NCBI GenBank assembly: GCA_965199705.1
Contig: OZ241359.1
Coordinates: 2,790,001 to 2,854,000 of the forward strand
Reading direction: 5' to 3'
Length of the DNA stretch: 64,000 nucleotides
Origin: Azophilus sp965199705
GTDB taxonomy: Bacteria; Pseudomonadota; Gammaproteobacteria; Pseudomonadales; Azotimanducaceae
Shown: positions 16,306 to 25,255 of the stretch, in pieces
Numbering within the stretch: position 1 is the first letter of the stretch
How the letters are laid out: every line of letters begins with the position of its first letter
Notes under the pieces: generated by a model
Databases searched by the model: none
Told to the model about the DNA's origin: nothing
Seen by the model: only the letters and a program-made list of their open reading frames with translations
Translations under genes and position numbers: made by a program

Positions 16306-16980
16306 TCAGTCTCCACACGCTGCAGCGTTTTCAGGCAACAGGGACTGCTGGCGGAACTCGAGACCTTGCGTCTCCGCACGCCTGACCGGGCGCTCTCCGC
16401 ACGATGCATCGTCTCCCGCTTGATCGCCCCAGCCGAACCATCCATCACGCTTGCCTCTTGCGAACAACTCGATGTAGGGGCCGGGGCTGCAAGACTCGAT
16501 AAGCTGATACTGCTCTTCCGGCTTACGGCTGTGCTCGCGTTTGCGCGACACAATGATATTCTCCTGCCGCCGCCCTGGCGCGAGGGTGCGCGCATTGGGC
16601 CCTCGAATTCCGAACAGGATGACTTCGGTGACGTTGCGGAAATAGAACCCCACCCCACGGCGGTCCGGACCGCCGTCCTTTCGCACCTTGTACCAGATGA
16701 TGTTTGTCTTGTACTCGAAGCCCCACTGCTCCATGACAGTCAGTCCATAGGATAGCAAGGCGTTCGGTATCCACAGGTAGAGATGCGCTGTGCCTGTCAG
16801 CACAGATGGCACAGGCAAGGCGCCAATCTCTTCGAAGGACATAGTGGTATAGCGGGAGAGACGCTTGTGCTCTGGAGCCATCTTGCCCGTGCTGTTGTGA
16901 AACCGCCATGGCGGGTCAGCAAGAACTGTGGAGAACTTGCGATTGCCTACCCTCTCGATAAGCTGATCGGCAGTACTCAT
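16306..16980 (-). CDS. MT-A70 family DNA adenine methyltransferase
   Basis: A 224-residue methyltransferase of the MT-A70 family, probably the modification half of a type II restriction-modification system. The catalytic motif IV is DPPW (22-25, in STVLADPPWRFHN). TTMSFEEIGALPV and LYLWIPNALL follow. The S-adenosylmethionine-binding region is towards the end (SCSPGPYIELFARGKRDGWFGWGDQ). MT-A70 enzymes methylate adenine N6. It starts within the stop of the endonuclease gene (4-bp overlap), so the two are translated together. The last 35 residues after the core are charged and not obviously conserved. The recognition site cannot be read from the sequence; GATC-containing sites are suggested only by the partner's family. 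Confidence 0.87.
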   Translation of the reverse strand: MSTADQLIERVGNRKFSTVLADPPWRFHNSTGKMAPEHKRLSRYTTMSFEEIGALPVPSVLTGTAHLYLWIPNALLSYGLTVMEQWGFEYKTNIIWYKVRKDGGPDRRGVGFYFRNVTEVILFGIRGPNARTLAPGRRQENIIVSRKREHSRKPEEQYQLIESCSPGPYIELFARGKRDGWFGWGDQAGDDASCGERPVRRAETQGLEFRQQSLLPENAAACGD

Positions 16981-17576
16981 ACCTCATCCTCAACGTAGAG
17001 TTTTCTGGATATTCCGAAAACGAGAATTGGACATCCTGCCCCACCGCCACCTTCGATACGCGGCGCCAGTTTGCTCATGTGCGTAGTGGAAGCGCCGTAA
17101 GACGATCCCCGTCCCAATTCATTGAAGACATCCTGCAATTCATCGCAACGCGTGACGATCACCCCGAGACTGATGGCCCTGAGATCGAACAGCAGGCGGA
17201 AGTTATTCAAATCTCTATCGAAGAATGGATCCTTGTTGTTCCATTCGATTTCGAGCGCTACACGGTTGCGAAAGCAGTCCACCTTGTGTGTGGGGGCGTC
17301 GTGCGCCTGGCCATCCACAACCACCCGCGTGGAAAATTCGCGTTCCTCCCATCCTCGGGAGTACAAGAAACTATCTATCCATTCTGAAACCTTGGACTTT
17401 CTGCCGCCCGGGCTCAGAATCCAACTCCTTTTGAGTCTGAAATTGGTCAACATTTCAACGACGTCTTTCCACTCATCGGGGAAGTCCTTGTTCAGGATTG
17501 CACAAGCGTGCTTCCACTCTCGAACTTCGTATCTGTCGCGAATGAATTCGGGCAATAACTCCACGCCCATTGACAC
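16977..17576 (-). CDS. BglII/BstYI-like type II restriction endonuclease
   Basis: A 199-residue protein of the BglII/BstYI restriction endonuclease family. The putative catalytic core is VDCFRNRVALEIEWNNKDPFFDRDL (about residues 104-128), with an acidic residue followed by ExE-like spacing as in PD-(D/E)XK-type nucleases. The tail GRGSSYGASTTHMSKLAPRIEGG (about 161-183), followed by CPILVFGI, is a strong family signature. BglII cuts AGATCT and BstYI cuts RGATCY; whether this enzyme shares such a site is unknown. It is upstream of and overlaps the methyltransferase gene. The pair lies directly beside the tsaD duplicate and the type I-G operon, suggesting a defence island. Confidence 0.87.
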   Translation of the reverse strand: MSMGVELLPEFIRDRYEVREWKHACAILNKDFPDEWKDVVEMLTNFRLKRSWILSPGGRKSKVSEWIDSFLYSRGWEEREFSTRVVVDGQAHDAPTHKVDCFRNRVALEIEWNNKDPFFDRDLNNFRLLFDLRAISLGVIVTRCDELQDVFNELGRGSSYGASTTHMSKLAPRIEGGGGAGCPILVFGISRKLYVEDEV

Positions 17577-17661
17577 GATTCCACTTCACTTGATCTGGTC
17601 GGATTATCCCATCAAGTCGGCGAGGCTGCGACCTTGGCGCACAGGCCGTTACGATTGACAC

Positions 17662-18741
17662 TCACGCGCCCTGCTGCAGGCGCGCCAGGAAATCAGTGCG
17701 ATGCCTGCGCAGCCGGCGGCCGATCTCGGCGCCGGACAGCGCCGGAGAATCTTCTCGTAGCGCAGCCAACCAGTCGCTTGTCGTGGTGGCCATGCTTTCC
17801 AGGCCTGCGTCCAGGTCAGCCAGCGATACGCCCGCCAGAACCGTCACCAGATTGAAGACCCGGCGGCGACGATCCGGGCGCCGCCAACTGCCAAGATCGG
17901 TCAGGCACGCCATCAGAGCGTCGGGGTCCGCAGCCCGCCAGGCCGCCAGCAGCCGGCCATGGCGCGCCAGGTCGAGCGCCAGTTCGCGGTAGGCGCGAGG
18001 CGCCTTCAGTCGTTTGCCCAGAGCCGACAGCGCTGCCGGCGATAGTTGCCAGCCAAGCGCCGCATAGCGCTCGATAGCGGCCTGTGGTGAAGCCGCCAGG
18101 CGCACATCGGCAAGCTCCGCCAACCAGGGGTTCAGGCAGTGGCTGGCGTCAAGAACTTCAATAAACCGATGCGGGGCAGGCCCGGCCAGCGCCCTGACAA
18201 GCTCCCGCCAGACTCGCTCCGCCGACAATGACGCCAGCGTATCGGCCATGGAAGCCATGAGCGAGACAGTCTCCGGGTCCACCGTAAAGCCTGGCAGCGT
18301 GGCAGCAAAGCGGGCGACGCGGAAGACGCGCAGGGGATCCTCCACGAAGGCCGGCCCCACATGCCGCAAGCGCTTCCGTGCAAGGTCCCGCTGGCCGCCG
18401 AAGGGGTCAATCAATCGCTCCTGCGCATCTCGGGCCATGGCGTTGATCGTCAGATCGCGCCTTGCCAGATCCTCATCCAGCGTCACATCCGGATGCGCCC
18501 GGGTGATGAATCCGGTATGTCCGACGCCATGCTTCCACTCCTGGCGCGCCAGAGCGTACTCTTCGCGCGTCTCCGGATGCAGGAACACCGGAAACTGCTT
18601 GCCGACCTGCCGGTAGCCCTGCTTCAGCAAGTCCTCGGCCCGGCCTCCGACCACAACCCAGTCTGTTATCTGGTCCTGCTCGTGAACCGGCTGACCGAGA
18701 AGTTCATCGCGTACCGAGCCGCCTACTCGATAGAACTTCAT
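17662..18741 (-). CDS. cca: CCA tRNA nucleotidyltransferase
   Basis: The enzyme adds or repairs the CCA end of tRNAs. The protein has 359 residues from the ATG at 18741 (MKFYRVGGSVRDELLG), which holds the nucleotide-binding GGSVRD motif. The catalytic DLTINAMARD motif and the LRHVGPAFVEDPLRVFRVARFAA segment follow. The first start overlaps apaH by 4 bp. The E. coli enzyme is 412 residues with an HD phosphohydrolase domain. Here no HHxxHD-like motif is visible, so this is the shorter form without phosphatase activity. The helical C-terminal region for tRNA binding is present but reduced. Confidence 0.92.
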   Translation of the reverse strand: MKFYRVGGSVRDELLGQPVHEQDQITDWVVVGGRAEDLLKQGYRQVGKQFPVFLHPETREEYALARQEWKHGVGHTGFITRAHPDVTLDEDLARRDLTINAMARDAQERLIDPFGGQRDLARKRLRHVGPAFVEDPLRVFRVARFAATLPGFTVDPETVSLMASMADTLASLSAERVWRELVRALAGPAPHRFIEVLDASHCLNPWLAELADVRLAASPQAAIERYAALGWQLSPAALSALGKRLKAPRAYRELALDLARHGRLLAAWRAADPDALMACLTDLGSWRRPDRRRRVFNLVTVLAGVSLADLDAGLESMATTTSDWLAALREDSPALSGAEIGRRLRRHRTDFLARLQQGA

Positions 18742-19556
18742 GGCGACATGGCCGCTACACTGACCCGATGGCCGGATTCGAGGCAAAGCGCCGTCAGCCG
18801 TCGGCCCCAGACACAGCCCGTATCCAGGGCAATCACATCCGCGCGTCCGGTTTCGCCGTCCAGGGCCGCCCAATGGCCGAACAACAGGCGCCCGCCTTCC
18901 AGCTGCTCGGGTTGCAGCCGCCGATACCAGGGTTCCCAACCAGCCCCGGCAGTGGCTGGCGTCCCCTTGTGGCTGAAATTCAGCCGCCCGGAGGCATCAA
19001 TCAGGCGCATGCGAGTAAAGAGGTTGGTCAACAATCGCCACCGCGCCATGCCAACAAGATCTTCCCGCCAGTGGTCCGGCTGGTTGCCGTAGAGGCGCTG
19101 AAAATAAGCCCGATGGCCAGGCCCGCGCAATACCTGCGTCAACTCCCGCGATGCCTGCAAGGCCCGGGATACCGTCCAGCCGGGCGGGATGCCAGCGTGC
19201 GCCATGCTGTAGCCGAGCCGCCTGTCCTGGTGGCAGAACGGCAGGCGACGCAGCCACTCGGCGACGTCTCTGGCATCGGGCGCCGCGAGCAAATCGGAAA
19301 AGGTGTCGCCGGCGTTCGGCTGGTGCTCCCCGTACCAGATGCAGAGGAAATGCAGGTCGTGATTGCCGAGCACGGCATGCACCCGATCCTGCAAGGCCAT
19401 GACCCGCCGCATCACCGCCAGCGAATCCGGCCCCCGATTCACCAGATCACCAAGCAGCCAGAGGCGATCCTGCCCCGGATCAAATTCGATGGCGGCAAGC
19501 AGCGCTTCGAACTCGGCTGCACACCCTTGCAGGTCACCAATGGCCCAGGTTGCCAC
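18738..19556 (-). CDS. apaH: Symmetrical bis(5'-nucleosyl)-tetraphosphatase
   Basis: ApaH hydrolyses Ap4A to two ADP, and can also remove Np4 caps from RNA. The protein has 272 residues. The metallophosphoesterase motifs are intact: GDLQGC (7-12), GDLVNRGPDSL (36-46), LGNHDLHFL (62-70) and MAHAGIPPGW. It follows rsmA with a 6-bp gap and overlaps cca by 4 bp. In most gammaproteobacteria apaG lies between rsmA and apaH; it is missing here. Confidence 0.95.
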   Translation of the reverse strand: MATWAIGDLQGCAAEFEALLAAIEFDPGQDRLWLLGDLVNRGPDSLAVMRRVMALQDRVHAVLGNHDLHFLCIWYGEHQPNAGDTFSDLLAAPDARDVAEWLRRLPFCHQDRRLGYSMAHAGIPPGWTVSRALQASRELTQVLRGPGHRAYFQRLYGNQPDHWREDLVGMARWRLLTNLFTRMRLIDASGRLNFSHKGTPATAGAGWEPWYRRLQPEQLEGGRLLFGHWAALDGETGRADVIALDTGCVWGRRLTALCLESGHRVSVAAMSP

Positions 19557-19562
19557 CTGCCG

Positions 19563-20387
19563 TCAGACGCCGTCCGCTGCGGCTCGGCGCGCCTGCGCCG
19601 CCACAGCATTGGCGAGCTCCGCAAACTGCGCCACGGTCAGACGTTCAGGGCGCAGGTCCGGGTCCACCGATAGCTGCGTCCAATCAAGACGCATCCGCGC
19701 CAGACCATTGCCGAGTCGCTTCCGGCGTGCGGCAAAGGCAAGCCGCAGCACGGTATCAAAGCAACCCGGATCTGACAGCGAGCAAGGCGCCGACAGTGGC
19801 TGCAGGCGCACCAGCGTTGACCACACCCTGGGTGGCGGCGAGAAACTCTGCGGCGCCACATCAAACAGCGGAGTCACCGCAAAGCAGCGCTGCATGGCAA
19901 CCGACAAGCGGCCCCTGGCCACCGTTCCCGGTGCTGCGACCAGGCGTGCCGCCACCTCGCGTTGCAACAGAAAGTGCGCATCCAGCATCTGGTCGGCAAG
20001 CGGCAGCAGCCGAATCAGCAGGGGCGTGCTGATGTTGTACGGCAAATTACCCATGAACCGCCAACGGGCGCCAGCGCAATATTTGGCCAGATCGACCCGG
20101 AGCACATCGTCAACAATCAATTCAACACCCGCCAGGCGCCGCCTGAGGCCGGCCGCCAGATCCCGGTCAATCTCGATGGCCAGCAGCCGGCTGGCGCCTG
20201 CGCCGGAATCGAATTCCGGCCTGCTTTCCAGGCTCGCCAGGAGTCGCTCGGTGAGGACGCCCTCACCCGGCCCGATCTCCAGAATCCGATCGCCCGGAGC
20301 CGGGCGCACCAGATCAAGCATCCGGTCAAGAACGCCTTCATCCGTCAGGAAGTGCTGTCCGAAGCGCCGACGGCGCACCGATTGCAT
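19563..20387 (-). CDS. rsmA: 16S rRNA dimethyladenosine transferase (A1518/A1519)
   Basis: RsmA (KsgA) dimethylates two adjacent adenosines in helix 45 of 16S rRNA late in 30S assembly. The protein has 274 residues. It shows RRRFGQHFLTDEGVLDRMLD at the N-terminus, the SAM-binding ILEIGPGEGVLTERLL (about 35-50) and the catalytic NLPYNISTPLL motif (about 113-123). A helical C-terminal domain closes the protein. It sits in the conserved lptD-surA-pdxA-rsmA-apaH order, 13 bp after pdxA. Confidence 0.96.
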   Translation of the reverse strand: MQSVRRRRFGQHFLTDEGVLDRMLDLVRPAPGDRILEIGPGEGVLTERLLASLESRPEFDSGAGASRLLAIEIDRDLAAGLRRRLAGVELIVDDVLRVDLAKYCAGARWRFMGNLPYNISTPLLIRLLPLADQMLDAHFLLQREVAARLVAAPGTVARGRLSVAMQRCFAVTPLFDVAPQSFSPPPRVWSTLVRLQPLSAPCSLSDPGCFDTVLRLAFAARRKRLGNGLARMRLDWTQLSVDPDLRPERLTVAQFAELANAVAAQARRAAADGV

Positions 20388-20400
20388 CAGCAGACTCCCG

Positions 20401-21396
20401 TCAGCATGGAAGGCTCAGACGGCCTGCGAGCTGGACCGCCGCCTCGAAGCTGCCAGAATCGGCGCGACCACTCCCGGCCAGATCCAGGGCCGTGCCGTGA
20501 TCGACCGAGGTGCGCACGAAGGGCAACCCCAGGGTCATGTTCACAGCCCGTCCGAAGCCAGCGTGCTTCAGAACCGGCAATCCCTGATCGTGATACATGG
20601 CGAACACGGCGTCGGCGCGCTTCAGCCAGGATCCGGTGAATGCGGTATCCGCCGGCAACGGGCCGAGCACATCTGCGCCGCGAGATCGAAAGGCGTCACA
20701 AACCGGGCCGATGACCTCCAGTTCTTCGCGGCCCAGGCGCCCGGACTCGCCCGCATGGGGATTGAGCCCGGTGACCAGAACGGTTGGTGTGGCAATCCCG
20801 AAGCGGGCAGTCAGGCCCGCCAACAAGAGTTCGAGCCGGGTGGTCAGCAAGCGTCCGGTAATGGCCGTCGGCACCGCCGCCAACGGCAGGTGGGTTGTGG
20901 CCAGCGCCACGCGCAAACCGCCCGCAACCAACAACATCAGCACTTCCGGGACGCCGGCGCGCTCGCGCAGGAACTCCGTATGACCGGAAAATTCGAGGCC
21001 GGATTCAGCCAAGAGGGACTTTTGCACAGGTCCGGTCACCAAGGCCGCATAGCGCCCGTCCAGGCAACCGCGCACCGCCAGATCCAGCGCCGAAACAACT
21101 GCCGGCGCATTGGCCGGATCAAGTCGGCCTGGCGCCGCCGGCGCCGCCAGGGGCATGGATTGAACGAACACGGCGCCTGGCTCGCAGGTCGGGGTGGGCG
21201 CAAGCGTCAGGGGCAGTCTCAGATCAGCCGCCCGGGCTCTGAGCAGGTCCGGGTCCGCGAGCACCGCCCAGGGGTAGCGGCGACGCTGCTGAACCGCCTG
21301 AACAACCAGATCCGGACCAATGCCGGCCGGCTCCCCCGGCGTCACGGCGAGTACAGGCAAAGCCACCGAATCCGGGCTAGTTTCGAATCTCGACAA
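20401..21396 (-). CDS. pdxA: 4-hydroxythreonine-4-phosphate dehydrogenase
   Basis: PdxA oxidises 4-phosphohydroxy-L-threonine in the DXP-dependent pyridoxal 5'-phosphate pathway. The protein has 331 residues. It contains VTPGEPAGIGPDLVVQ (about 19-34), GHTEFLRERAG (about 137-147), the metal-binding GLNPHAGESGRLGREE (about 209-224) and MYHDQGLPVLK (about 268-278). The histidines in these motifs are the zinc ligands of the family. The start overlaps the end of surA by 20 bp. Confidence 0.95.
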   Translation of the reverse strand: MSRFETSPDSVALPVLAVTPGEPAGIGPDLVVQAVQQRRRYPWAVLADPDLLRARAADLRLPLTLAPTPTCEPGAVFVQSMPLAAPAAPGRLDPANAPAVVSALDLAVRGCLDGRYAALVTGPVQKSLLAESGLEFSGHTEFLRERAGVPEVLMLLVAGGLRVALATTHLPLAAVPTAITGRLLTTRLELLLAGLTARFGIATPTVLVTGLNPHAGESGRLGREELEVIGPVCDAFRSRGADVLGPLPADTAFTGSWLKRADAVFAMYHDQGLPVLKHAGFGRAVNMTLGLPFVRTSVDHGTALDLAGSGRADSGSFEAAVQLAGRLSLPC

Positions 21397-22666
21397 AGGC
21401 CTCGTCGCGAATCTCCTTCAGCCATGCCTGAAGTTCTTCGTCAAAGCGGCGTTGGTGCAGGATCTGCAGCGCCATCTCGCGGCGCGCCTTTTCGCCCATG
21501 TCTTCTGTGCGCCGACCCTGAACTTCCAGCACGTGCCAGCCATAGCGGGACTCGAACGGCTCAGCCAGGGCGCCGGTCGGCGTGGCGTTCATGGCAGCCA
21601 CGAAGGCCGGCACGAACTCGTCGCCCGTTGTCCAGCCGAGATCGCCACAGGACAGGGCGCTGCCAGGATCATCGGAGTACTCTGCCGACAGCTCGCAGAA
21701 ATCCGCCCCCGCCTCAAGCTGTGCGTGCAGCTCCCGCGCCAGGGCTTCGCTCTGTTCTGATGAGCGAATCGCAGAAGGGCGGACGAGCAGATGTCGAGCC
21801 TGGGTCTGCTCGGCCGTCTGCACGCCGGCCCCGCGCCGGTCCAACAGCTGCACGATGTGAATGCCGCTGGGGCTGCGAATCGGCGCCGCAGTCTCGCCAA
21901 CCGCCAGGGCCAGCACCTGATCGGCAAACAAGGTCGGCAGTTCGCCCGCCCGACGCCAGCCGAGGTCGCCGCCTTCCAATGCCCGGGCGCCTGCGGATTC
22001 GGCAATCGCGGTCTCGCGAAAGTCTGCCCCGGCGCGCAGGCTGGTCACCAGTTCGTCGGCCCGCTCGCCAGCGCGCTCGAAAGTGGCCTCGTCGGCATCG
22101 TTGGCCAGCGTCAGCAGGATGTGGCCGACGCGAAACTCATCGGCGAGTTGTTGCTGGTAATAGGGTGAGTCCAGAAGGTCCTCGACATCCTGTTCCGTGA
22201 TTCGGATGCGCCGGTTCACCATGTTGCGTTGCAGGCGCTGAATCATCATTTCGCGCCGAATATCCTCACGAAAGGCGCGGTAGTTCATGCCGTCTTCGAT
22301 CAGCGCCTGCTGAAACGCTTCCAGGCTCATGTCGTTGTTGTCGGCAAAACCCTGCACCGCACGGGTGAGGGTTTCATCGTCGATCTCGATGCCGCGCTGG
22401 CTTGCTTCCTGAAGCTGAATCGACTCAAGCACCAGGCGCTCCATCAACTGGCTCAGAAGCACCTGATCTTCGGGCATGGCGACACCCTCTCGGGCAATCT
22501 GCTCCTTGACCACCTCCAGTCGAGACAACAGTTCCGAAGCCAGCACCATATCGTCATTGACGATCGCGACAATCCCGTCGAGATCCCGATACTCCGCCTG
22601 CGCCCCGCCCCAGGCCAGGACCAGCAGCAAGCCGCACGCTCGCCAGACACCCGATTTTTCACTCAT
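21377..22666 (-). CDS. surA: Periplasmic peptidyl-prolyl isomerase/chaperone SurA
   Basis: SurA escorts unfolded outer-membrane proteins such as LptD across the periplasm. The protein has 429 residues from the ATG at 22666, which overlaps the lptD stop by 4 bp. A signal peptide ends near GGAQAEYRDLDG. The N-terminal chaperone domain (DGIVAIVNDDMVLASELLSRL) is followed by two parvulin domains, with FRVGHILLTL and QARHLLVRPSA at their starts. Both parvulin repeats appear complete, ending near GWRRAGELP and GWTTGDEFVPAF. The position directly downstream of lptD matches their joint role in outer-membrane biogenesis. Confidence 0.95.
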   Translation of the reverse strand: MSEKSGVWRACGLLLVLAWGGAQAEYRDLDGIVAIVNDDMVLASELLSRLEVVKEQIAREGVAMPEDQVLLSQLMERLVLESIQLQEASQRGIEIDDETLTRAVQGFADNNDMSLEAFQQALIEDGMNYRAFREDIRREMMIQRLQRNMVNRRIRITEQDVEDLLDSPYYQQQLADEFRVGHILLTLANDADEATFERAGERADELVTSLRAGADFRETAIAESAGARALEGGDLGWRRAGELPTLFADQVLALAVGETAAPIRSPSGIHIVQLLDRRGAGVQTAEQTQARHLLVRPSAIRSSEQSEALARELHAQLEAGADFCELSAEYSDDPGSALSCGDLGWTTGDEFVPAFVAAMNATPTGALAEPFESRYGWHVLEVQGRRTEDMGEKARREMALQILHQRRFDEELQAWLKEIRDEAFVEIRN

Positions 22667-25107
22667 TGCCAACTCCAGTCCGATGCTGCTGCCGAGGGCT
22701 CGAATCCCCGAATGCTGCGGCGCAATATGGCGTCTGCCTCACCGCCCAGACCAGCAAGCCCCTTGAATACGAGCTGCAGATAGATGCCCGATCGCCTGTC
22801 CACTGGCTCCAGGCTAAGCACCGCCGACTGATCCAGATAGCGGCGGGCCATCAGCCGCACTTGCCAGCAACAGTCGTTGTACTCGATTCCGCCGAGCCGC
22901 TCAATGCCCCGGTTGCGCGTCAGATCCTGGCCGATGCGCCCGAAAATCGCCAACTTCCTGGACAAATTCCAATAAAATGAAGCATCTATCTGATCCACCT
23001 CCGCAATCAGATGATTGCGATAGATCAATGTCAGCAAACGTCCGTCGCCGGGCCGCCAGGCCAGATGAGCAGCGCCCTGCGCCACCTCCGATGCGTGCGG
23101 ATTCCAGATCAGTTCGCCCCTGAGTCTCCAGGCGCGGTGGATGCGCCCGGAAACTCGAGCGGCGATCGCTGACCCGTGCTTTGCCGGCGCCTGATCGAGG
23201 AGATTGCCAGCAAGCCGCACGCGCCGGTCGCGGAAGTAGCGAATCTGACCGATGCTGGCGCTGAATACTTCACGCCCCGTGCCCCTGTCGAACAGGCGCG
23301 TGTCGAGCGCAAGTGACAACTGATTGGCGTCAGCAATCCGGTCCAGGCCGCTGAAGCGATTGTCTCGAAAGAGCTGCTCATATCCGAAGCGCAGATCAGT
23401 CGCGTCGAACAGCGGCAACCCATCCTGGGCGGCATAGCCCTGATACAGATAGAAGATCCGGGGTTCCAGTGTTTGCCGCCAACGCCCGCCAAGTCCGTTG
23501 ACCTGTCGGTCGAAGATCAACCCGCCGTCCAGGCTCAGCACCGGCAGGCTGCGTTCGGGCGAGGCGTCCTCAAGCGGCCCGGCCTCCGAGTCGAGGCGAT
23601 AGGCGGTATAGCGATAGCCGGCAGTGGCCGTCAAATGACCGTAGGGCCAGCGCAGGGGCAGGCTGACCCTGGGTTCCAGATGACCTCGCTCCCCGGTCAG
23701 CGCCTGCACGCCCTGGTAGCCGCCCGGCGAGCGATCAAACGAGCCTCCCTCGACTGCCAGGCTGACTCGCAGGCCGCCGGGCAGGGCTGCCTGCCAGGTG
23801 AGATCAAGCCCGGGAACCCGCTCGTAGGCGGGCTGGCGGAGGTTGTCCAGACGCTGGAATCCTTGCGCCCAGAGCCGCACCGTCAGGTTGCGCCAGGCAT
23901 AGCGGATTTCTGCCAGCCGCGTCAGGCTGACGTCGCCCCGGCTGCTCTGGTTCTGGCCAAGGTCGCGCAGATAGTCGCGATCGCTTTGCAACGCATAGTC
24001 CACCCGAGTTTGCAGTCGGCCCCAGCGACCACGATGATTCAAGCCGACAAACCATCTGTCCGCCGGGTCGAACTCGGCGTCCGGCGAAATCAGGCCGGCC
24101 AACTGTCGGGCCTGCCAGTCATTCCGGTCATAGCGCCCGTCATAGCGATCGTCGGACGGCAGAAACCGGCCGGAAACGCCAATGCGGCCCCAGCCGGAAA
24201 GCAGACGCATCTCCGCCTCCACGCCAGTGCCGCGGTCGCCGTAGCGACGAGGCGCAAGGGTCAGGTCTCTGTTCGGCGCCAGGTTCAGATAGTAGGGAAA
24301 CGCAAGTTCCAGACCGTGACGGGCGGACAGGCCCAGGTGCGGAAACAGGAATCCGGACTGGCGCGCGTCCGAAATCGGGAACTTGATGTAGGGCATGTAG
24401 AAAACCGGCACGCCGGCCACCCGCAGGACACTGTTTCGGGCTGTGCCGAACACTGCATCCTCGGAAACCTCCAGGCTGCCTGCGTCCACCCGCCAGAGCC
24501 GGCTTCCGGGTTCACAGCGCGTGAACCGGGACCGTTGCAGTCGTACATCACCCTCGGCACTGTGGCTGATCTGCTCGGCTTCGCCGCGCAGGCCGGACGC
24601 CAGCAGGAGAAACTCCGTTTGCTGTGCGGACGCAGCATTCGAATTCAGATCGATCTGCGCGCTGGTACCGAGCAACAGCAGGCTGGCATCGCGCAACTGC
24701 ACCTCGCCGGAGAGCGTGCCCTTGCCAGCTCCTCGCTCGAATTCACCCTGCTGCGCGCGCAGTTGCCGAGTGCCCTGGGTGATGTGCACGTCGCCGATGA
24801 GTTCAACCTTGCCCGCCACCCGATAATCCACCGCATCGGCATAGGCCAGAACGCGGTCCGCATCAGCGCCCGCATCAGCGCTGGCTGCGAGAGGCGGCAA
24901 ACGCCAGGCCCCGTCGCACCAGGCCGGAACCCCGGCGCTTTCAGCGGGCGACAATTGCGTACGCGAAACCCAGTAGCGCGTCGCCAGATCATTTGCCTCC
25001 GATTCTGCAGCCCGGCCGAGCCCTGGCAGGCTCGACAGCAAGGCGAGCGCCATGAGGCTGGACGCGCACGACCAGGCGCGGGAGCGGCGTGAAACGGGGC
25101 AAGTCAT
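22663..25107 (-). CDS. lptD: LPS-assembly protein LptD
   Basis: LptD is the outer-membrane barrel that, with LptE, inserts lipopolysaccharide into the outer leaflet. The protein has 814 residues from the ATG at 25107. A signal peptide is visible (SRAWSCASSLMALALLSSLPGLGRAAE). The OstA-like beta-jellyroll includes VDYRVAGKVELIGDVHITQG and AQQGEFERG. The barrel begins about VPVFYMPYIKFPISDARQSGFL (about 240-260), a strong family signature. Many alternating aromatic strands follow to the C-terminus. It is the first gene of the lptD-surA-pdxA-rsmA-apaH-cca series. The long open frame upstream of 25107 is not believed coding. Confidence 0.95.
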   Translation of the reverse strand: MTCPVSRRSRAWSCASSLMALALLSSLPGLGRAAESEANDLATRYWVSRTQLSPAESAGVPAWCDGAWRLPPLAASADAGADADRVLAYADAVDYRVAGKVELIGDVHITQGTRQLRAQQGEFERGAGKGTLSGEVQLRDASLLLLGTSAQIDLNSNAASAQQTEFLLLASGLRGEAEQISHSAEGDVRLQRSRFTRCEPGSRLWRVDAGSLEVSEDAVFGTARNSVLRVAGVPVFYMPYIKFPISDARQSGFLFPHLGLSARHGLELAFPYYLNLAPNRDLTLAPRRYGDRGTGVEAEMRLLSGWGRIGVSGRFLPSDDRYDGRYDRNDWQARQLAGLISPDAEFDPADRWFVGLNHRGRWGRLQTRVDYALQSDRDYLRDLGQNQSSRGDVSLTRLAEIRYAWRNLTVRLWAQGFQRLDNLRQPAYERVPGLDLTWQAALPGGLRVSLAVEGGSFDRSPGGYQGVQALTGERGHLEPRVSLPLRWPYGHLTATAGYRYTAYRLDSEAGPLEDASPERSLPVLSLDGGLIFDRQVNGLGGRWRQTLEPRIFYLYQGYAAQDGLPLFDATDLRFGYEQLFRDNRFSGLDRIADANQLSLALDTRLFDRGTGREVFSASIGQIRYFRDRRVRLAGNLLDQAPAKHGSAIAARVSGRIHRAWRLRGELIWNPHASEVAQGAAHLAWRPGDGRLLTLIYRNHLIAEVDQIDASFYWNLSRKLAIFGRIGQDLTRNRGIERLGGIEYNDCCWQVRLMARRYLDQSAVLSLEPVDRRSGIYLQLVFKGLAGLGGEADAILRRSIRGFEPSAAASDWSWQ

Positions 25108-25255
25108 TGAACCGAAATGACCTTGAGTGATTCGAAAAGCGGGCTGGCAAGCACTGCGGGCTGGCGGCGATGATAGCATTGGCTGGATTGCAGCCTTTTT
25201 CACCGCAAAGGCTCTGCGAACACGATCGGCACGTGCATATCGGAGGCGCGGACGC

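Noticed and set aside
19363..22200. Open frame of 945 codons opposite apaH, rsmA, pdxA and surA
   Set aside because: It covers four well-supported genes on the other strand and is rich in Arg, Ser and Pro, typical of antisense GC-rich frames.
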